64,000 bases of DNA from Symbiodinium microadriaticum (GCA_001939145.1 LSRX01000677.1:109154-173153); one strand, 5' to 3'. Shown: positions 1 to 11,348, numbered from the stretch's first letter. The notes: generated by a model not told the origin, from the letters alone. Made by a program: numbers and translations.

Positions 1-1424
1 CCGAGCACTGTTTTGGTTTCGATGCACAGAATATGTTCCCCGTGAGATGGGCTAGAATCTGGCTAGACGCCTGTACAGCACCAGCCGACGACCTTGAGCA
101 TGCCCACACAGTACCACTGCATGATCAATCCTGCATCTTGAGTAAGTATTTAGACTCAGCCTGGTCATGCAAAAGTCTGAAGGAGGAGAGCCGGTAAGGT
201 TTGACCCTTGCATTATGCGACATGAGCCTCTGCACTGCCAGAGCGCACGAAGTACTTTAAACTGCTGCCAGGATTCTGCCTGGGCAGGCGCCATGGAGGT
301 GCTTGGGGATGGCTTGGGGTTGGTCTGAGTCCGAGGCGCACAAATGTGCGATTTGTCGGTTTCTGCGAACGGCTTCAGTTGCACCCAGCCTGCGAGTTTG
401 CTCAAATGCTCCTCTTACACCTGAATGCGGTGCTTTGGCACGAACCTTGAAGCAAGCCAGTGGCTGATAAGACTTCAGAGAATGGACCGGGTCATATGCA
501 GGACGCCGTGTCATTCAGCCACTGAGGGAGGAGGGGAGGAGGGTGGCGATTCTGTGCAGGGAGTGATGCATAAGGACATGTCGATAATGCTTTCCAGATT
601 CGGCGACTTGATGGGCGATTTGCTGTTGGTCTCCGATAGCTGCAGAGGCCTTCCGAGCCAAGCGCACCCCCGATGGTGTGCAGGCACCGGTGGATAATTT
701 TCTTGACTTGATGTGGGTCGATACATCGGCTGCTAGATACTAGCTAGTTGCTACCAGTAGTCCTTGCATCGATGACATGACGGAAGTTCTAGCTCTCAAG
801 CCTGAAGGGTTTCCGAACTTGGACATCCGCACGAGCTAATCATGTCAGGCGCCATTTTCGCACTTGGCTGGTATCATATGCAAACTCTTTCTAAGCTCTT
901 TCTCGCTGCCCCTAGTTTTTGCTTTGCATCAGACTTGAGTAGAACAGCATGAAACGCACAGCAGCAAGGCAGGACCCACTCGTTTACAACAGTCTGCATA
1001 GTGTTGCATTCGTTGTATTGCGTAGGTGTAGCGGCCAAAGCAGCTCTCACCCCATCCCTGCACTAAGCATCAGCAGCTCTGTCGCCAACTTGCCAGTTGA
1101 AGCTGTTCCGTCTCTGAAGTCTCGTTGACTATCGATGTTTTTTTTGCCCTCAGGCCGCCTCTCGGCAGGCGGCGGTGCCCTTAGAAAGGCGGCTGTAGGG
1201 AAGCTGCCTGCAGTTTCGGGTTTCCGAGAGGAAGTCAAGCAGCAGCTTAGAGACGTTGGGTTGATTCATGCAGCTCTCTGACGTGTGTTAGGACCGTCTC
1301 CGGACTTTCGGTTTGCTGCGTCAACACGACCCCAGTATGCAAAGAGCCGCTAGCCATGCCCGGCTGCTGAATGCTTTAGGACAAGCGCCGACTAATGATT
1401 GCGTTTCTGTCCACGTGGACCCCA
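1..1424. other. no gene recognised
   Basis: Several short open frames exist on both strands, but none has a recognisable motif, a convincing splice-site pair or repeat structure. I see nothing that can be called here. Confidence 0.5.
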
Positions 1425-1805
1425 ATTAGCGGACAAACCCAAGTAATCCTTCAACCCCTAACCCCCACATCCCCAAGACCGTAAACCGAAAGGGGCCCAA
1501 AACGAGGCAACACTTTAGCTTAGAGTCCTTAAACCCAGGCCTTTTAGCCTTCGGTCGTAAGGTCCCCAAACCCAAGGTCCCTAAGCCACAAGACATGGGA
1601 GGCTGCCGACGCTGCCCTCCGCGTCGGAGGGTATCGAGCAGGAGGCTCTTTGCTCCCACAAAATTGGTTTTAGGGATTGTAGGGCTGTACGGGTTTAGGA
1701 GGGTTGGGGAGTCAAGGTTCAGGGGTTTAGGGCTTAGGGTGTTGGTGCTCAGGGGATTTAGGGTTTAGGGGTTTCGGGTTCAGGGTTCAGGGCTTGGGGT
1801 TTGCT
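1425..1805. repeat. opposed telomere-like degenerate tracts
   Basis: The first part (about 1425-1580) is rich in CCCTAA/CCCAAA-like words on the plus strand. The second part (about 1660-1805) is rich in TTTAGGG-like words such as gggtttaggg. The tracts are degenerate, not a perfect array, and they switch strand in the middle. TTTAGGG is the telomere repeat of plants and dinoflagellates; interstitial degenerate copies recur through this window. Confidence 0.75.
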
Positions 1806-1962
1806 AGTTTCACTCCAGCTTTCATTGACGTAACACTGCCAAACCTCGCTTTAGCTTGAGCGGTGTCGCGGAAATGGCACGACTGTACCCTTAAAGCGGA
1901 CCTTATTATAGAACCCGAAAGTACCCCAGAAGGGCCCTTGCCATTTTATCCTCTTTGGACAC

Positions 1963-2097
1963 GCAGCCCAGGCCCGGAAGAGCCGCGAGGCGCAGCAGCG
2001 GGAAGTTGAGGCGGGAGCCAGAGGGCTACGGAAGGCGGAGGCCCAGGGGATCAGTAGAGGTTTTGCAGTATTTGCGTCTGTTTCAGCGATGCAATGA
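1963..2097 (+). CDS. candidate exon, charged coiled-coil segment
   Basis: Open stretch beginning right at an ACGCAG acceptor-like site. It reads as alternating Gln/Arg/Glu/Ala (for example EAQQREVEAGARGLRKAEAQG), typical of a heptad coiled coil. A possible donor GTAGAG lies near 2053, so the exon may end there and the rest be intron. No family is recognised. It is the first of many similar short plus-strand exons in the window. Confidence 0.35.
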   Translation, partial: AAQARKSREAQQREVEAGARGLRKAEAQGISRGFAVFASVSAMQ

Positions 2098-2378
2098 TGA
2101 GCACCTCCTACACTCCTACACTTCCCTCTGTGGAACTGACTGGCTCCATGGATGTTTCTGCATTATAAACCTGATCCTCCCTTGCTCCCATGCGGCCGTC
2201 GTCTCTTTGGTCACACTTTAGTCGCAGAAGGCTTGTGATGCGCAGCCCTGCTGAAACACCTGATGTACCGAATCAACTTACATCCGCTCGCAAGAGCATA
2301 TACGAGATTCAAACACGTGCCAAAGTTTTGATGAAAGATGTGACTGTGCGAGCCACTCCACACTTCAAAGCTTTGTAA

Positions 2379-2546
2379 AAGGCTGAAGCGGAACGTGAGC
2401 GGAAACGCCAGATTCGAGTGCCAGCCTCAGTGGTAATTCGAGCCTTGCATTGCTTCGCAGTCTGCAGAAGGGGCTCACAACCGTGGTCGTTCGTTCCTCT
2501 GTTCGGCATGAAAGAGTCGGGCTGCACAACACAGGGTTTCGCGTAG
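2379..2546 (+). CDS. candidate exon with charged helix start
   Basis: Open stretch after an in-frame TAA. It begins KAEAERERKRQIRV, a highly charged helical run resembling the preceding candidate exon. The rest of the frame is less distinctive and may be intron. Called on composition only. Confidence 0.28.
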   Translation, partial: KAEAERERKRQIRVPASVVIRALHCFAVCRRGSQPWSFVPLFGMKESGCTTQGFA

Positions 2547-3235
2547 TTTGCTCCTTGGCCACAACACTTTACGAATTCCTGAGATTTCTTGAATCCCCAG
2601 CACTTGTGAGGAGACCGCGAAAACATGCTTGCTTAGTTGGAGTAGCCCCTGCCGCTGCACCCACTTGTGTCAGAACTTGTCCATCGGCATCTGACGGTAT
2701 CTTGTTGGGCCGGCTTGATTCTGAATTGGATCCCACCCGTGCAGACAACCCAGAACCTCCAGTTCGTCTGTTGTTCAAGACCTCGCTTCTGCCATCCGTG
2801 ACGAATGCTCGAAGTTCTCGAATTGTTCGCTACGCTCCCTGCTCCTCTTCTCGCTTCGAAAGTCACGCTTCATCCTGCTCCGGAGTCCCCAGCCGAGGAG
2901 ACCACGGCGCGGGAGCAGCAAGCCGCTCGACCCCGGTTTGGGATCTTCTGCTTGGTCTCTGAGCTTCTGCAGGGATACGTCTGGGTATGCGGTGTAGCAG
3001 ACTACAAGTTGAGAGACGCAGGGGCCTGCAGTCCCATTCCTGAGGGTGAAAACCTGACAAAGCAATGGAACACCCGACCCCGACCCGACATGGTGGTCAA
3101 AGTGAGTCAAGCTTCACTTCCGCGACCCTCCAGGCATCTGAAACTTTGCACTGCTTAACGACTCGAAGTCCCAGACACATACCAGTTTCCCACATTCACG
3201 GTAGTGCTTCATTCCCCACCTTCCTGCTTGTAGCA

Positions 3236-3325
3236 ATGCAGGAGTGCCAAAATGCCGCTCGCGAAGCAAAGATGCTGGCGGACAAGGCTCACAGCAACAC
3301 AGATACGCAGTTGCACTACACTTGA
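3236..3325 (+). CDS. candidate terminal exon, coiled-coil type
   Basis: An ATG lies two bases after a CTTGTAG acceptor-like site and is followed by MQECQNAAREAKMLADKAHS and a stop at 3323-3325. The Ala/Glu/Lys-rich helix agrees with neighbouring coiled-coil exons on the same strand. No known domain. Confidence 0.35.
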   Translation: MQECQNAAREAKMLADKAHSNTDTQLHYT

Positions 3326-3639
3326 CCGTCATGATATCGGCGAACACCGGAGGAAACAGCACAGGTGATATGAAGTGCATCCATGCTTGAATCCCAATTC
3401 AAGAAAATGCCTGGTAGGCCCGTGACATGCGGCTTCGGGCCATGGAGGCCAGAGCAAGGGGTTTCCTTGTCGAAACTGCGGTTCCAACATAGGGCACAGA
3501 GGTGAGGACACGAGTATGACTCAGCAGTTCGAGCAGTGGCTCAGAGTTTCGTTGCTTGATGTCTGTGACCTGCGGATCTAGCCCTCGGTGTTGGTCCGGA
3601 GCTTACGCCTCCTTGGACGCGCCTTGAGTCAAGGGTCAG

Positions 3640-3995
3640 TAGGTAAGTCAGCAAATAAGTAAGTAAGCAAGTAAGTAAGTGGGCAAGCAGGCAAGCAAGC
3701 AAGCAAGTAAGGAATTACTGCAAGCAGTAAGTAGGTACGTAGGTAAGTAAGTGAATTAGTGCGTAAGTGAGTAGTTGAGAAAGCAAGTCAGTAAGTAGTT
3801 ACTCAAGAAATACTGGCAGGTAAGCCGGTTATATGTGTAGTTGTTTGTGTGTGTGTGTGCGTGTCTGTGTAGTTGTGTGTGTATGTATGTGTATGTATGT
3901 ATGTATGTATGTATGAATGAATGAATGAATGAATGAATGAATGAATGTATACATATCCATATACATACATATATATATATATACACACATGTACA
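3640..3995. repeat. degenerate (GTAA)n / (TATG)n / (GAAT)n microsatellite
   Basis: Imperfect GTAA and GCAA tetramers run to about 3800. After a short gap come TGTG, TATG, GAAT (about 3914-3945) and a TA run near 3970-3985. Long open frames across it on the minus strand are translations of the repeat. Confidence 0.9.
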
Positions 3996-4446
3996 CATAG
4001 CTCTAAACATAACTGTATGCAGTAGAAGCCTACTGGGAGCAAACGACGCTCCTAGTGTTCGAAAATGTGGTGCAAAATACTCGCATGCGATACACCAAAT
4101 ATGATTTCGTCGAGTCTGCGTGTGCTGACGACAGTGGCCTTGCATGGTCCATACTGTTCCGGCATTTCTGACCTGGAGGCCTTCTACTCGCATGCTCATG
4201 ATTCTCACTCGAGCTCAGATGTGTAGCATCGCGAGCATGTGATGGGCTAGAACTGTTAGTGGCTTTGTTTTGTTTGTGTCTAGTGGACAGTTTGGTGGAG
4301 AGGCGACATCAGCCGATCAGCATCAATCTTGCATTCGCGAGGCCAGGATTCGAAGTGCTGAGCTCTGGAATCTCAGGAACGGCTGTGGTCGGTCTGTTCA
4401 ATAGGCGCCTGATGCGGTCGTGCTGGGTATGTGGCTTTGTGAGTCC

Positions 4447-4566
4447 ATGGCTCAGATTCATTTTCTTCGGCTGGACTCTTGTCAGGCCGAGCGGTACGAG
4501 GAGCAAGCCCGGCAGGCGACGTGGGTCATTCCGGGCAGTTTCGGACCAAGCCGACAAGGTTCATGA
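4447..4566 (+). CDS. small ORF or exon with charged helix
   Basis: A 39-residue frame from ATG to TGA. Its centre reads CQAERYEEQARQATW, a charged helical segment like the other coiled-coil exons on this strand. It may be an internal exon, since a CTCAG acceptor-like site lies just inside it. Confidence 0.35.
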   Translation: MAQIHFLRLDSCQAERYEEQARQATWVIPGSFGPSRQGS

Positions 4567-4860
4567 GTTGACAAGTCTTACTACAACCGTTACTGATGCT
4601 ATGAAGTTGCGATGTAGCGGGAGTAGGGTCTGCATATGCAACCCCTCATGCCGGCACTGCCCAGACGGTAGAGCCCAGGCCCGTGCCCGCAGCACGCGGG
4701 GCTACGGTACAGGTCCCCGAGCTCAGCAGCACGAATACCAGGACAGCCTCAAAAGCGTTTTGTAAGAAGCTCGAAGATTGAGATACCTATTTGCCTCACT
4801 GGTTTCGGGACTCAGAGCGAGCTCTACTGTGCTTGGCATACAGGCCCGGACAAAACACCC

Positions 4861-5037
4861 ATGGTCGACCGTGTGTTAATTTTGATTGCCTGGAAGGAGG
4901 ACGAAAACGGGATCGCGGCTGTGCCGAAAGTTGGTGAGGATGCAGAGGCGTCCTTCCGTCCAGAACCTTTCCGAAGCCTTTTTTGCGGATGCCAGGCCCA
5001 GGAGAGGAGAGGAAAGAGAGTGCTTTTTAAATTTTAG
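4861..5037 (+). CDS. small ORF of unknown function
   Basis: A 58-residue frame from ATG; the same frame stays open upstream to about 4672. Its stop codon TAG coincides with the TTTTAG acceptor of the next exon, so the end is probably intron. A GTGAGG donor-like site lies near 4934. No domain recognised. Confidence 0.25.
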   Translation: MVDRVLILIAWKEDENGIAAVPKVGEDAEASFRPEPFRSLFCGCQAQERRGKRVLFKF

Positions 5038-5154
5038 CGTGTGGAGGCGCAGGCGCTGCGCCGGCGGCACGAAGAGAGGGAGGAGCTGCGGAGGGAAAGC
5101 GAGCTCCGTGGCCAGCAGGCCGCAACCTGTCGACCCGCGAAGCCGCTGTACCAG
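5038..5154 (+). CDS. coiled-coil exon bounded by good splice sites
   Basis: The 117-nt stretch (39 codons, phase 0 at both ends) lies between TTTTAG and CAG|GTACAA. It encodes a strongly charged helix (VEAQALRRRHEEREELRRES) of Glu, Arg, Gln and Leu with heptad-like spacing. Frame, splice sites and composition agree, making this one of the firmer coiled-coil exons. The parent gene is unknown; neighbouring exons of similar composition suggest a long multi-exon coiled-coil protein. Confidence 0.55.
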
Positions 5155-5441
5155 GTACAAGTAGCAAGTTAGCATTGGCTCAGTGTACTGATGCAGCTTA
5201 AGGCTGTTTCGTTTTCGCATCTTTCTTGCAGGATGGTGGGCGGGGCAATCAATGTCGTGCCGATTGGAGTTGTGCGTGCATAAGCGATGGGACTGACTGA
5301 TGCGAACCCGTACAGTACCCCAAACCTGCCAAAAGGCCATAAATCAGGCTTTCGATGTACATTTCATGGAGAGGAGCAGTTATACTAGTTCCTGCAGTCA
5401 TGATGCAGCCTACGTTTGATGGATTCCTCAGCCATCCTTGA

Positions 5442-5522
5442 TCCTACGTGGAGGCCAAGGAGAACGAAGCCAAAGAGCGTGAAGTGTTGCAGCATGGCTG
5501 CATTCGATGTGATGGTTTGTAA
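5442..5522 (+). CDS. candidate coiled-coil exon
   Basis: Short open stretch after an in-frame TGA, reading YVEAKENEAKEREVLQHG before a stop. The charged helical content matches nearby exons. No clear acceptor is visible. Confidence 0.28.
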   Translation, partial: SYVEAKENEAKEREVLQHGCIRCDGL

Positions 5523-6890
5523 TGTGCACACAATTGCGGCTTCACACCCCGCCCTCGGGGTGATGCTGGGTGCTCTGTCGATTCGCCGAACACCAAGGCA
5601 GCGAGCCGTGTCCAGCCTCGCGCAGGGTGGTGGCCAAGTGGCTCACCGATCTCAAGGCGGCCAGCTACGGAGGTAGCGAAAGGATAGCTGATAATGTAAG
5701 TTAATCTGAATATGCTTGGCGCTATTGAAGCTGAAGATTCGCGTTCGAGTCTTGGCCGTGGGGCAAGCTGTGCCAACAGTTGGGATAGCTTGTCTTGTGT
5801 GCCCTCCTCATACCCTGTGGCGAAGCTGCAAGCAACGTAATTCAACGCTTCCAAGAAGACTCGTTAAGCTCAGCTTTTTTGAACCCCTCACAAAAGTGCC
5901 GTCGAACCCGACTTTCAGCTCTGGATTGAGGTTTGCGCACTTCGTCACCAGTTGCTTTGGCAGAGCTATCATGTCGTTTAGGCCCAGTCGCATCGCCGTC
6001 GACTGTGGAAGACCGGCACGCGAGGCAAAGTGCCTTGGTTGGAATCTGACCAAGGGCACGGTGCCCTTCCATGTGGTGCTAGCTCGGAAGTCCGTTGCTG
6101 GTGACTAGCTTGCTGCTCGGATACTGTATGGTGCTGTGCTGCATCCAGATCGCATGTCAGGGCTGCAATCCACAAGCCTCCTGTCAACGCCTGAAGTGCC
6201 CAAGCTCACGTTCACGAACCCTTCAAGGTGAGATCCTCGCAAACTCCCGCGCTGCGCCGGCTCGGGCACTCGAGGATGGCTGTTGCTTCTCTCTACGAAA
6301 GAGGTCTGAACAGCACGCGGCTTCGCATGATCCGTTGGAAACCTCCGAAGCCGAAAACTAGAATTTGAACTCCTTTGCACCAGCAACTCTCCAAGAGGTC
6401 GAGATACACTTATCGGGGATGGCTTGCCGTCCCTGTACGCCGCAAAGAGTTTACAGAAAGATCAGAAGCTCCACTAAACCATCTTCACTGGTGCCGACTC
6501 TCAGGCCACTCTCCAGACCAAGAGCTGCAACCCTCTGCAGGAAGCCAGTCTCCGACCTGCTGCCGCGGTTCCACCTGTGGCCACAAACGGAGGCTCTAAG
6601 TAGCAGCTGCCACTTCGAAGCAGCTTCCGTGGAAGTCCTCATGCTCCATCTCTGCTGGAAATCACATACTGCACTGGCTCGGAAGTTCCAAGGGCCCCGC
6701 AAGCAGCGCACTTTCTGGACTTAGTCACTTGTGGTGCCTCGAGTTCTATGGATGCCCCGGTGTCATCGACAGGCGGATGTCTGCACGGCCGTCCTCAATC
6801 CCAGGGAGCCCTATCCCGCGAGCTGCAGGATGTGGCGCTGTTCGTGTAGCCTGCCGAATATGGTCTCGTCTTCTCATGCTATTTCGGCTG
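5523..6890. other. no gene recognised
   Basis: Overlapping short frames occur on both strands without motifs, repeats or convincing splice pairs. I see nothing that can be assigned. Confidence 0.45.
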
Positions 6891-6891
6891 T

Positions 6892-7018
6892 GTGCATATA
6901 TATCTATCTATCTATCTATCTATCTATCCTATCTATCCTATCTATCCTATCTATCTTATCTATCTTATCTATCTTATCTATCTTATCTATCTTATCTATC
7001 TATCTATCTATCTATCTG

Positions 7019-7055
<37 letters not shown>

Positions 7056-7111
7056 ATATGTATATATCTANTATCTTATCTATCTTATCTATCTATCTAT
7101 CTATCTATCTG

Positions 7112-7148
<37 letters not shown>

Positions 7149-7170
7149 ATATGTATATATCTATGTGTGT
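6892..7170. repeat. (TATC)n microsatellite with single-N join
   Basis: Tetramer array with CTAT/CTTAT variants. A single N at 7071 splits it, and the block ending tatatatgtatatatcta just before the N recurs at the right end of the array. This is what an unmerged contig overlap would leave. ORFs reading YLSIYLS are repeat translations. Confidence 0.95.
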
Positions 7171-7242
7171 ATTTATTATATTTGTGCGTGTGCAGGTGAT
7201 TGTCTAGGTGCAAAAATGCAAAAACGTACTAAGTCGGAATAT

Positions 7243-7475
7243 CACGATGCCTGCTCCTGCTGCTGGTGGTGGTGCTGCTGCTGCACTGCACTGCGCTGCG
7301 CTCTGCGCTGCACTGCAACTGCAACTGCAACTGCTCCTGCCCCTGCCACTGCCACTGCCACAGATGCTGCTGCTTTTTCCACCGCCTGCCACAGATGCTC
7401 CTGCTACTTCCACTGCCACGGCCAGTGCCGCTTCTACTTCTGCGGCCTCTGCTGCTGTCGCTGCGTCTAGTGGCA
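7243..7475. repeat. degenerate GCT/GCC trinucleotide tract
   Basis: Runs of ctgctg, tgcactgcac and gccactgcc in all frames give Ala-, Leu- or Cys-rich translations on both strands. Best read as a decayed trinucleotide expansion, not a gene. Confidence 0.75.
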
Positions 7476-7711
7476 CTCCACGTGATTGAATCGGCACAGC
7501 GGTAGAACCCTCCGTGGGTATTCAACAAATCCAGCCTAGGCAGCTGATTTTGGCCACGAGTCGCCTGAAAACGCTCCAATTTCTTGTTGCAATGCCAAGG
7601 TGCGTCCCGGACAGGAAAGCCGCTGAGTTCCTGGTGAGCAGCAGGCTTGGCATAGGCCGGGTCCCGGCCATGTAGTGTTCAATATCCAGGTTTCTGAGGT
7701 TCACGCGAGAA

Positions 7712-7939
7712 GTGCCAGACACAACCGACTTAGTCACCAGAAGATGCCAAGCAGGCAGGCATACGGCTTGTATCTTACTTCGCTTCCGGAAGGTCGCCGC
7801 AGCGGCGCCAAAGTGTCCGTGGCGGAGACGTGCCTTGGGCAGAACGCTTGCAGTGGGTCTTTCGAGTGGGGAATCGGTGTGTCAAGAATTGGCCAAGAGC
7901 ACCTCTCAGTCGAAGAACCTTGGGCAGGCAGCATTCAGG
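7712..7939 (+). CDS. candidate exon ending at a GTAAGT donor
   Basis: The frame ends in CQELAKSTSQSKNLGQAAFR immediately before a consensus GTAAGT donor at 7940. The last 25 or so residues look helical. The exon start is not fixed; a CAGG-type acceptor may lie inside. No family recognised. Confidence 0.35.
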
Positions 7940-8104
7940 GTAAGTGCTCACTCATATTGTTGGACCAGGATCAGAGCCATGAAAAATGTGCAGCATCGCA
8001 GAAGTCTAGCACCGCTCACCTCGGGGACAACGGCCTCCACCATGTCGTACTTTGTCATGATCAGCGCAGGATCACGGACCTGCAGCATAGGCCCGGGTAG
8101 GACA

Positions 8105-8132
8105 CGAGAGAGAGAGAGAGAGAGAGAGAGAG
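8105..8132. repeat. (GA)n dinucleotide repeat
   Basis: Perfect alternating GA tract. Confidence 0.95.
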
Positions 8133-8845
8133 CAGGCAGGCCACGAGCGACATTTCAGGACCGGCTCGGGCCCCACGCTGCTGGAATGCCGGGGCACGCC
8201 CTTGGCAAACGCCGTCGCGAAGCTCGGACGTTGATCCTCTTGTACGTGTTTCGGGAGCGCCATCGTTGGAAATATGCACAAAGTCTACAGGGCATCTCGG
8301 GTTCGACGGCTCTGTCGTGAGCTGGTGCTTTCTTGCGCTGCGGCAGCGGGGCTCCGAGGTGCTTCAGAGTAGTTTCAGAGTTGAGGGCGGCGCGTTTCTG
8401 GCTGCCAAGGAGCTACTTGGTCCAGGAGGCCGGTTCCGCTAAGCACCCGCTAGGCCTTTGGGGGACGCTTCGGGGCGCTTGATGGTCGGAGGCCTTCGGC
8501 ACACTCGTTTTTCAGCTTTGCTGAGCTCATGTACAAGCCGCATACAGCGGCCACGTGCAGATGTCTGTTGAATCGAATTCGGGTTCGTTCTGCATGGGAG
8601 GCGCTTTGGATGTGCGGCTGCTTCGCGACCTGAAGAGAAGAACTGCGTCAAGCAGAAAAGCATCTGCGGCCACACGTACCTGCAAGTCCAAAATTGAAAG
8701 AGCACGGGCACATCGTCTGCGTCTCAGGCGTACGCGAGACGACGGAGCCTGTTCCCAAGCTTGGACGGAGCTTGGTGCAGACTTCTTGGATAGATTGGTG
8801 CGGAAGCCTGTATGCTTCAGAAGCAGACCGATAAGACAGATTTAG

Positions 8846-8931
8846 GTGCGACGTGACATGGAGCTTCTGGAGGAGAAGCTCATGCGACAAGTCCTGCGGC
8901 TCCAGGACTTCTGTGGAGTGGAGAGCTGGTT
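8846..8931 (+). CDS. coiled-coil exon
   Basis: Follows a GATTTAG acceptor and ends before GTAAAG. It reads RRDMELLEEKLMRQVLRLQD, with Leu at heptad-like intervals. The frame closes with TAA just past the donor, as expected for an intron start. Confidence 0.45.
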
Positions 8932-9041
8932 GTAAAGCAGGAGACCTAGTTTGTACGGGACGGGGTAGGCCATGGCTGACTTGAACCACGCTGGATTAGG
9001 CACATCTGGGATCAGGGCGTCTCTCCCACTCTCTCGGCAGT

Positions 9042-9236
9042 TTGCAAATTGTCGGAATGCCGCTGCGTGACTTCACAAGAGCCGCAGGTGTCCATATCTC
9101 TCGGCTTGAACTGGTACAACATACGAGCTTCCGGGGCCAGGAGCAGAGTGAACGCTTCATGGACATCATGATGCATCCGCTGGAGGCGAAGGTGCAGGGC
9201 TTGCTGGGCTTACACTTGCATCGTTTCTATCTGTGA
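9042..9236 (+). CDS. candidate exon of unknown function
   Basis: Open stretch containing a helical run (RLELVQHTSFRGQEQSERFM) and ending at TGA. No recognised domain, and the start is uncertain. It lies on the same strand as the coiled-coil exons around it. Confidence 0.3.
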   Translation: MQIVGMPLRDFTRAAGVHISRLELVQHTSFRGQEQSERFMDIMMHPLEAKVQGLLGLHLHRFYL

Positions 9237-9333
9237 CAAAATCGCATAACATCATCTCCGCAGGTTTCCATGGAAAAGGCCACGAGTTTCGATGAGCTCT
9301 GACTGGGATCAAACCTGCTTCCAGGTCGCAGCC

Positions 9334-9441
9334 ATGGAGGGGCGACAGCCGGTCACCGATTGCAGCATCGCCGAGCCCGGGGTCTTGGCAGGGAGTTTAC
9401 TTTGCGGGGCCTGTGGACTTAGGCTGCAGCTTACATGTTAG
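9334..9441 (+). CDS. small ORF after a CAG acceptor
   Basis: A CTTCCAG acceptor is followed nine bases later by an ATG and a 35-residue frame to a stop, with a Cys-containing tail (GACGLRLQLTC). It could be a small terminal exon. No domain recognised. Confidence 0.25.
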   Translation: MEGRQPVTDCSIAEPGVLAGSLLCGACGLRLQLTC

Positions 9442-9614
9442 CCATCCTGACGCTTTGACACGGACGCCTTCATCGTGTCCAACGGTTTATTCTGCTACTC
9501 CTTTCACATGCTATAGCCTAGGACCTAGGAATGACCAGAACGAAGCTTGATGACTTGACGGTTCTGAAGATTTGTATGCTTGACAAAAAATAGGGCTTGA
9601 GGGCCAGATGGAAA

Positions 9615-9996
9615 CATGTCTGTATGTTCGTATGTATGCATGTACTTACGTACGTACATATGTAGGTCTGCATGTAGGAATGTAGGTATGTATGTATGTA
9701 TGTATGTATGTATGTATGTATGTATTTAGGTATAACTGTAGGTACGTATGCAAGTATGCACGTACGTATGTACGTATGTACGTATGTACGTATGTACGTA
9801 CGTACATACGTATGCATGCATGCATGCATGCATGCATGCATGCATGCATGCATGCATGCATGCATGCATGTGTATGTATGCATGTGTATGTATGTATGTA
9901 TGTATGTATGTATGTATGTATGTATGTATGTATGTATGTATTCACAAAGNTATGTATGTATGTATGTATGTATGTATGTATGTATGTATTCACAAA
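9615..9996. repeat. (TATG)n / (CATG)n microsatellite with single-N join
   Basis: Tetramer array with GTAC and GCATGCAT variants. A single N at 9950 is preceded by tgtattcacaaag, and the same word ends the array at 9997, so the copy before the N is probably an assembly duplicate. The array is the insertion site of the retrotransposon that follows. Confidence 0.95.
9984..9996 (+). repeat. target-site duplication, left copy
   Basis: atgtattcacaaa, identical over 13 bases to 12430-12442 on the other side of the retrotransposon. Confidence 0.85.
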
Positions 9997-10299
9997 GGGC
10001 TCAGAAGACGCTCACTAGCTGAGTGATAGCTGATGCCCCAGGCACCACTGAGGTGCGTAGACTTTTGACCCTCGCCATAGTGGAAAAGGATCCCCGAGCT
10101 GGCATCGTCTCCGACGACAACGAGCCGGCACCAGACTGGCTTTCGGTCTGGCAGACATCCTGGGTACCAGCGACATCTGGGCCCCTGACCCACCACGCTA
10201 CACCCCCTTTCTCAAAGGGTGGCTCTTCTGTCTCAGATGGGCAAGCAATTGAAAGGACAAAAGAACCAGAAGTCACATGCGCATGGACGCCACGAAGGC

Positions 10300-11288
10300 A
10301 CTGCTTTGGTTCAAGCCGGCATGGTTTTCTCCTTCTTGTTTGCTGACTGGTTTAGCAATCTGAGAGAACGCTTCGAGAGCAAAGGTTTGTCTGTTGAACT
10401 TCCCTGGGATCCTCAGAGCCTCAGTGGCTTTTGGCCGGACCAGATGCTGTGTGTGTCACTCCAGACACGGCCACTGCCCACCCCATCGATGTCACTCGGA
10501 TGGACGATCTTGCACTGCTTGTCATGGACCCGTCGCCTGTGGGCCTCATTTTTTAAGCTTGAGGCCATTGCTATGGAGGTCATCGAGGAGTGTGTTTCCG
10601 CTACGTTGGCTCTAGAAAATCAGTGCCTGGGTCTTCCGAGGAAGCGACCCACCTTGCCACTCCATTCCGAGCTTTGGCCAGAAGCCAGGCTCAGACTCAT
10701 ATCCACCTACAAGCACGTTGGAGGGGTCATACCTGCAGGTGGTGGTTGTGCACGTGAGCTCACAGCACGTGTTGGAGCAGCTTGGCTTGCTTTCAGAAAA
10801 CATAAAAGGCAGGTCCTAGCCTCCCCGATTGTTTCTGCAAAGGATAAGGCTGTGCTCTTCGCCGCCCTTGTCGAACCCGCCCTCTGGTTGGAACATGGCC
10901 GGCCTGTGAAGACAAAGTCATTGTGCGCTTCCAGAGCACCCTGGTAAGCATGGCCCGACTGCTGCTGCGACCAAGGTGCTCATACAGCGATGCAAAACAT
11001 GTGAGTGCCATGTATGCACTCGTTTGCGCGCGTATCCTGCCTGCAGAAGACTCCATCCGCCTTGAAAGACTCCGGCACCTCAAGAGTGTAGTGACAAAGG
11101 CCTGTTCGGAGATCTCGGCGCAACTGCATGCTGAACATACCTGGTTGCTTCATGTGCAGGCGGCACTCACCTGGGCTGGCTCCCTACGCATCCGGGCAGG
11201 CATTGCATGTCCAGATCTTTCAGTCCGGGACAATGCAATCAGTGTCATTCGTTCCAAGCCTGGGCCGTGGAAGACCATTGTCAAGTAA
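10300..11288 (+). pseudogene. reverse transcriptase remnant, C-terminal half
   Basis: The coding frame changes at least three times. The FADWF-type segment is in the frame of 10219. The MDDL catalytic motif is in another frame, entered between about 10440 and 10490. The frame is restored after one extra base in a T run at 10549-10554. It shifts again near 10915, before QSTLVSMARLLLRPR, and then stays open to a TAA at 11286. The MDDL pair corresponds to the catalytic Asp-Asp of reverse transcriptases. The region could not yield an enzyme as it stands. Confidence 0.85.
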
Positions 11289-11348
11289 CTGAAAAATGTG
11301 GCCGGCTTTGAGGCAACACGGAAGGCTGAAGTGCAGCAATAGCATGGC

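Noticed and set aside
3756-4208. A 150-residue minus-strand ORF with IHSFIHSF repeats
   Set aside because: Microsatellite translation.
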